Origin: Tachypleus tridentatus
Taxonomy: Eukaryota > Arthropoda > Merostomata > Xiphosura > Limulidae
DNA length: 64,000 nucleotides
Direction of reading: 5' to 3'
NCBI RefSeq assembly: GCF_004210375.1
Contig: NC_134831.1
Coordinates: 1,364,001-1,428,000 of the forward strand
Shown here one piece after another: positions 62,054 through 64,000 of the stretch. Position 1 is the first letter of the stretch; the number at the start of each line of letters is the position of its first letter. The notes beneath the pieces are model-generated. The model saw only the letters and a list, made by a program, of their open reading frames with translations, ran no database searches and was not told the origin of the DNA. Both the position numbers and the translations under genes were made by a program.

Positions 62054-63251
62054 TTCGAGGTCATACACTTAATCATCGCCAGTTCAAGGCGTTTCTTGAA
62101 GAAATTAATTCGGATTTCTGTGACTTGCCTAATCACACGGCGGTGAGGTGGCTCAGCTGTGGTAAAGCCTTGTCTCGTTTTTATAAGCTGAGAAGAGAAA
62201 TAGATATATTTCTTAACGAGAAATATAGAGCCGATCCACTTCTGCCGGATCCAACCTGGTTGTCAAAGTTGTCATTTTAGTTTGACATCACATCCCACAT
62301 AAATGAATTAAACTTTAAACTTCAGGGGAAGAATAACCTTGTCTGTGATCTCTGTAGAATCATTAAAGGATTTCGGAGAAAGCTGTCATTGTTTGAAGCA
62401 CATTTGGAAGAAGGAAACCTCTCTCGTTTTCAGTGTTTCAATGAGTTTCATGCTGGAATCACAGAAGATATCAACCTGGAGTTTCAGAAAAATATTATTG
62501 GTGATTTAAATAAGTATTTTTAGAGAGATTTTCAGATCTTGACAGAATCAAAAGTGGCATTCTCCTTTTTCAGAATCCTTTTGATTGTGTCATTGATGAC
62601 GTGCCAGTGGAACTTCAGCTGGAGGTCATCCATTTGCAAGGAAATGACTTGTTGAAAGCAAAACACAGAGAGGAGCAACGTATTGAATTTTACAGCTGCA
62701 TACCTGAAAATGATTTTCCAAAGCTGAAGCAGTTCGCATCTGGAATGGCATCAGTGTTCGGAACAACTTATGTCTGTGAACAAGCATTTTCAAAATGAAG
62801 CATGTGAAGTCGGTACATCGATCAAGGTTGACTGATGAACATTTGAAAGTAATTCTAATGATTGGATGCAGCAGTTCAAAACCGAACATTGAAGATATTT
62901 TGAAAGCCAAACGCCAATTTCATAAATATCACTAACTTTCTTGCGGCTTAGTGAAATTCAGATATGTACTCACTATGTGCGATGTGACAATTGTTTTTGC
63001 TAATGTCACCTTCTTTGATAACCTTTTGGTAAATAAAAATGTTTGTTGTATTTCTGTTTGTTTTTTATTATATGTGTGTATTGCATGCTACTCCCACATG
63101 GCTAATGTGGCATCCTAAACTTAGTGTTAAGTCTTTTACAGAGAGCTTTCGTTCTAGCTTATGAGTATTGAACATAATGATCATGCGGCCCATGCTTCTT
63201 ATTCTTCAAGTAATCTGGCCCCCTATGAAAAAAGTTTTGTGATCCCTGCAT
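62054..63251 (+). pseudogene. Decayed hAT transposase, GTF2IRD2/ZBED-like, C-terminal half
   Basis: Trace starts IRGHTLNHRQFKAFLEEINS at about 62063, continues DFCDLPNHTAVRWLSCGKAL (the RWLS box), SRFYKLRREIDIFLNEKYRA, then FDITSHINELNFKLQGKNNL, IIKGFRRKLSLFEAHLEEGN, then DFPKLKQFASGMASVFGTTY, VCEQAFSK, and after a frameshift MKHVKSVHRSRLTDEHLKV, the C-terminal hAT dimerisation region. Stops at 62278 and 62521 and a frameshift near 62797 inactivate it. The sequence to about 63251, ending AAAGTTTTGTGATCCCTG, resembles a hAT 3' terminus (inverted: CAGGGATCACAAAACTTT). The N-terminal BED finger and DEST region are absent. Confidence 0.75.
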
Positions 63252-63762
63252 TAGACGAATGAGGCGAGGAAACATATTTAAAAATCTGGAAATCAAAACA
63301 AAACCAGGTAATAGTGCTATATAACAATATATTTCTACATTAACGTTCATTGTAAATCTTTATTGCGAAGGTGTTTTTTATTTCTAATGTTTGTATTTCT
63401 TTCTATTTGAGTTTACAGAGCCAATGGTAAAATGATTCTCGTATCTAAATTACTTAATAATCGTATATACCGAAGAAAATAAGTTCATTTTGTTTCCAGT
63501 GTCAGTGGTATCTAAAAAAGAGTTACTAAACCTTACTTACGTGACCAATCCAATCGTATTCAGCTACTGCTCAATCATAAAAGTTACATATTAATTGAAA
63601 ATTAGCATTACATATACCGATACTGGAATACAGTATAATTCTTCGTGTTCAAGCGAACACCGAACAATAAAATTACAAATCAGATACTTTATTATTATTT
63701 TACTTCGGCAGGAACAAGAAGTGAACAGTGTGTGATATAAAATTATATTAGATCTCTGCAAA
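63252..63762. other. No gene recognised
   Basis: Short AT-rich spacer between the hAT remnant and the terminal SINE. Confidence 0.4.
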
Positions 63763-64000
63763 GGCCTGGCATGGCCTAGCGCGTAAGGCGCGCGACTCGT
63801 AATCTGAGGGTCGTGGGTTCGCTCCCGAATCGCGCCAAACATGCTCGCCCTCCCAGCCGTGGGGGCGTTATAATGTGACGGTCAATCCCACTTTTCGTTG
63901 GTAAAAGAGTAGCCCAAGAGTTGGCGGTGGGTGGTGATGACTAGCTGCCTTCCCTCTAATCTTACACTGCTAAATTAGGGACGGCTAGCACAGATAGCCC
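63763..64000 (+). repeat. SINE-A, cut by window end
   Basis: Well-preserved head (GGCCTGGCATGGCCTAGCG, CTCGTAATCTGAGGGTCG) and body up to GGGACGGCTAGCACAGATAG; the tail lies beyond the window. Confidence 0.93.

Overview
The window is AT-rich animal nuclear DNA with spliced genes, decayed transposons and many tRNA-headed SINEs. An arthropod source is supported by a gustatory-receptor (7tm_7) chemoreceptor and a Methuselah-like GPCR. The two SINE families match repeats I recall from horseshoe crabs (Limulus/Tachypleus), so a xiphosuran chelicerate is my best inference; no database was searched.

Layout. 1-3,010: minus-strand start of a WDR45B/WIPI3 gene (first coding exon at 2944-3010, the rest lies left of the window). 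Its partial intron holds a perfect 50-bp inverted repeat around a hammerhead-like core and a 51-bp minisatellite. 3.8-8.5 kb: a nested transposon graveyard with a Penelope-like element (RT and GIY-YIG remnants) split by SINEs, a decayed multicopy ORF of unknown function split by a SINE with a 14-bp target duplication, and a mariner with terminal repeats ending about 0.3 kb before the next gene. 8.84-23.33 kb: complete eight-exon mitochondrial enoyl-CoA hydratase ECHS1 on the plus strand, with an apparent one-base deletion in exon 2. Its intron 1 carries a decayed multicopy ORF preceded by a heat-shock-element-like array, a TATA box and an initiator in correct spacing. 24.2-32.1 kb: decayed Tc1 element, old SINEs and an unassigned candidate 3' terminal exon on the minus strand. 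32.1-34.5 kb: single-exon 809-residue Methuselah-like GPCR with a somatomedin-B-like domain, minus strand. 34.7-59.9 kb: SINE-rich intergenic or intronic DNA with a LINE fragment, a decayed hAT transposase and a hAT-type MITE with perfect 8-bp target duplication. 59.9-61.3 kb: single-exon gustatory-receptor-family gene, minus strand. 62.0-63.25 kb: a second decayed hAT transposase. The window ends inside another SINE.

The genes are functionally independent: fatty-acid and branched-chain beta-oxidation (ECHS1), autophagy-type PROPPIN (WDR45B), a membrane peptide-type receptor and a chemoreceptor. Most of the window is transposon-derived. The SINEs are strikingly absent from the ECHS1 body and dense between the GPCR and the chemoreceptor.
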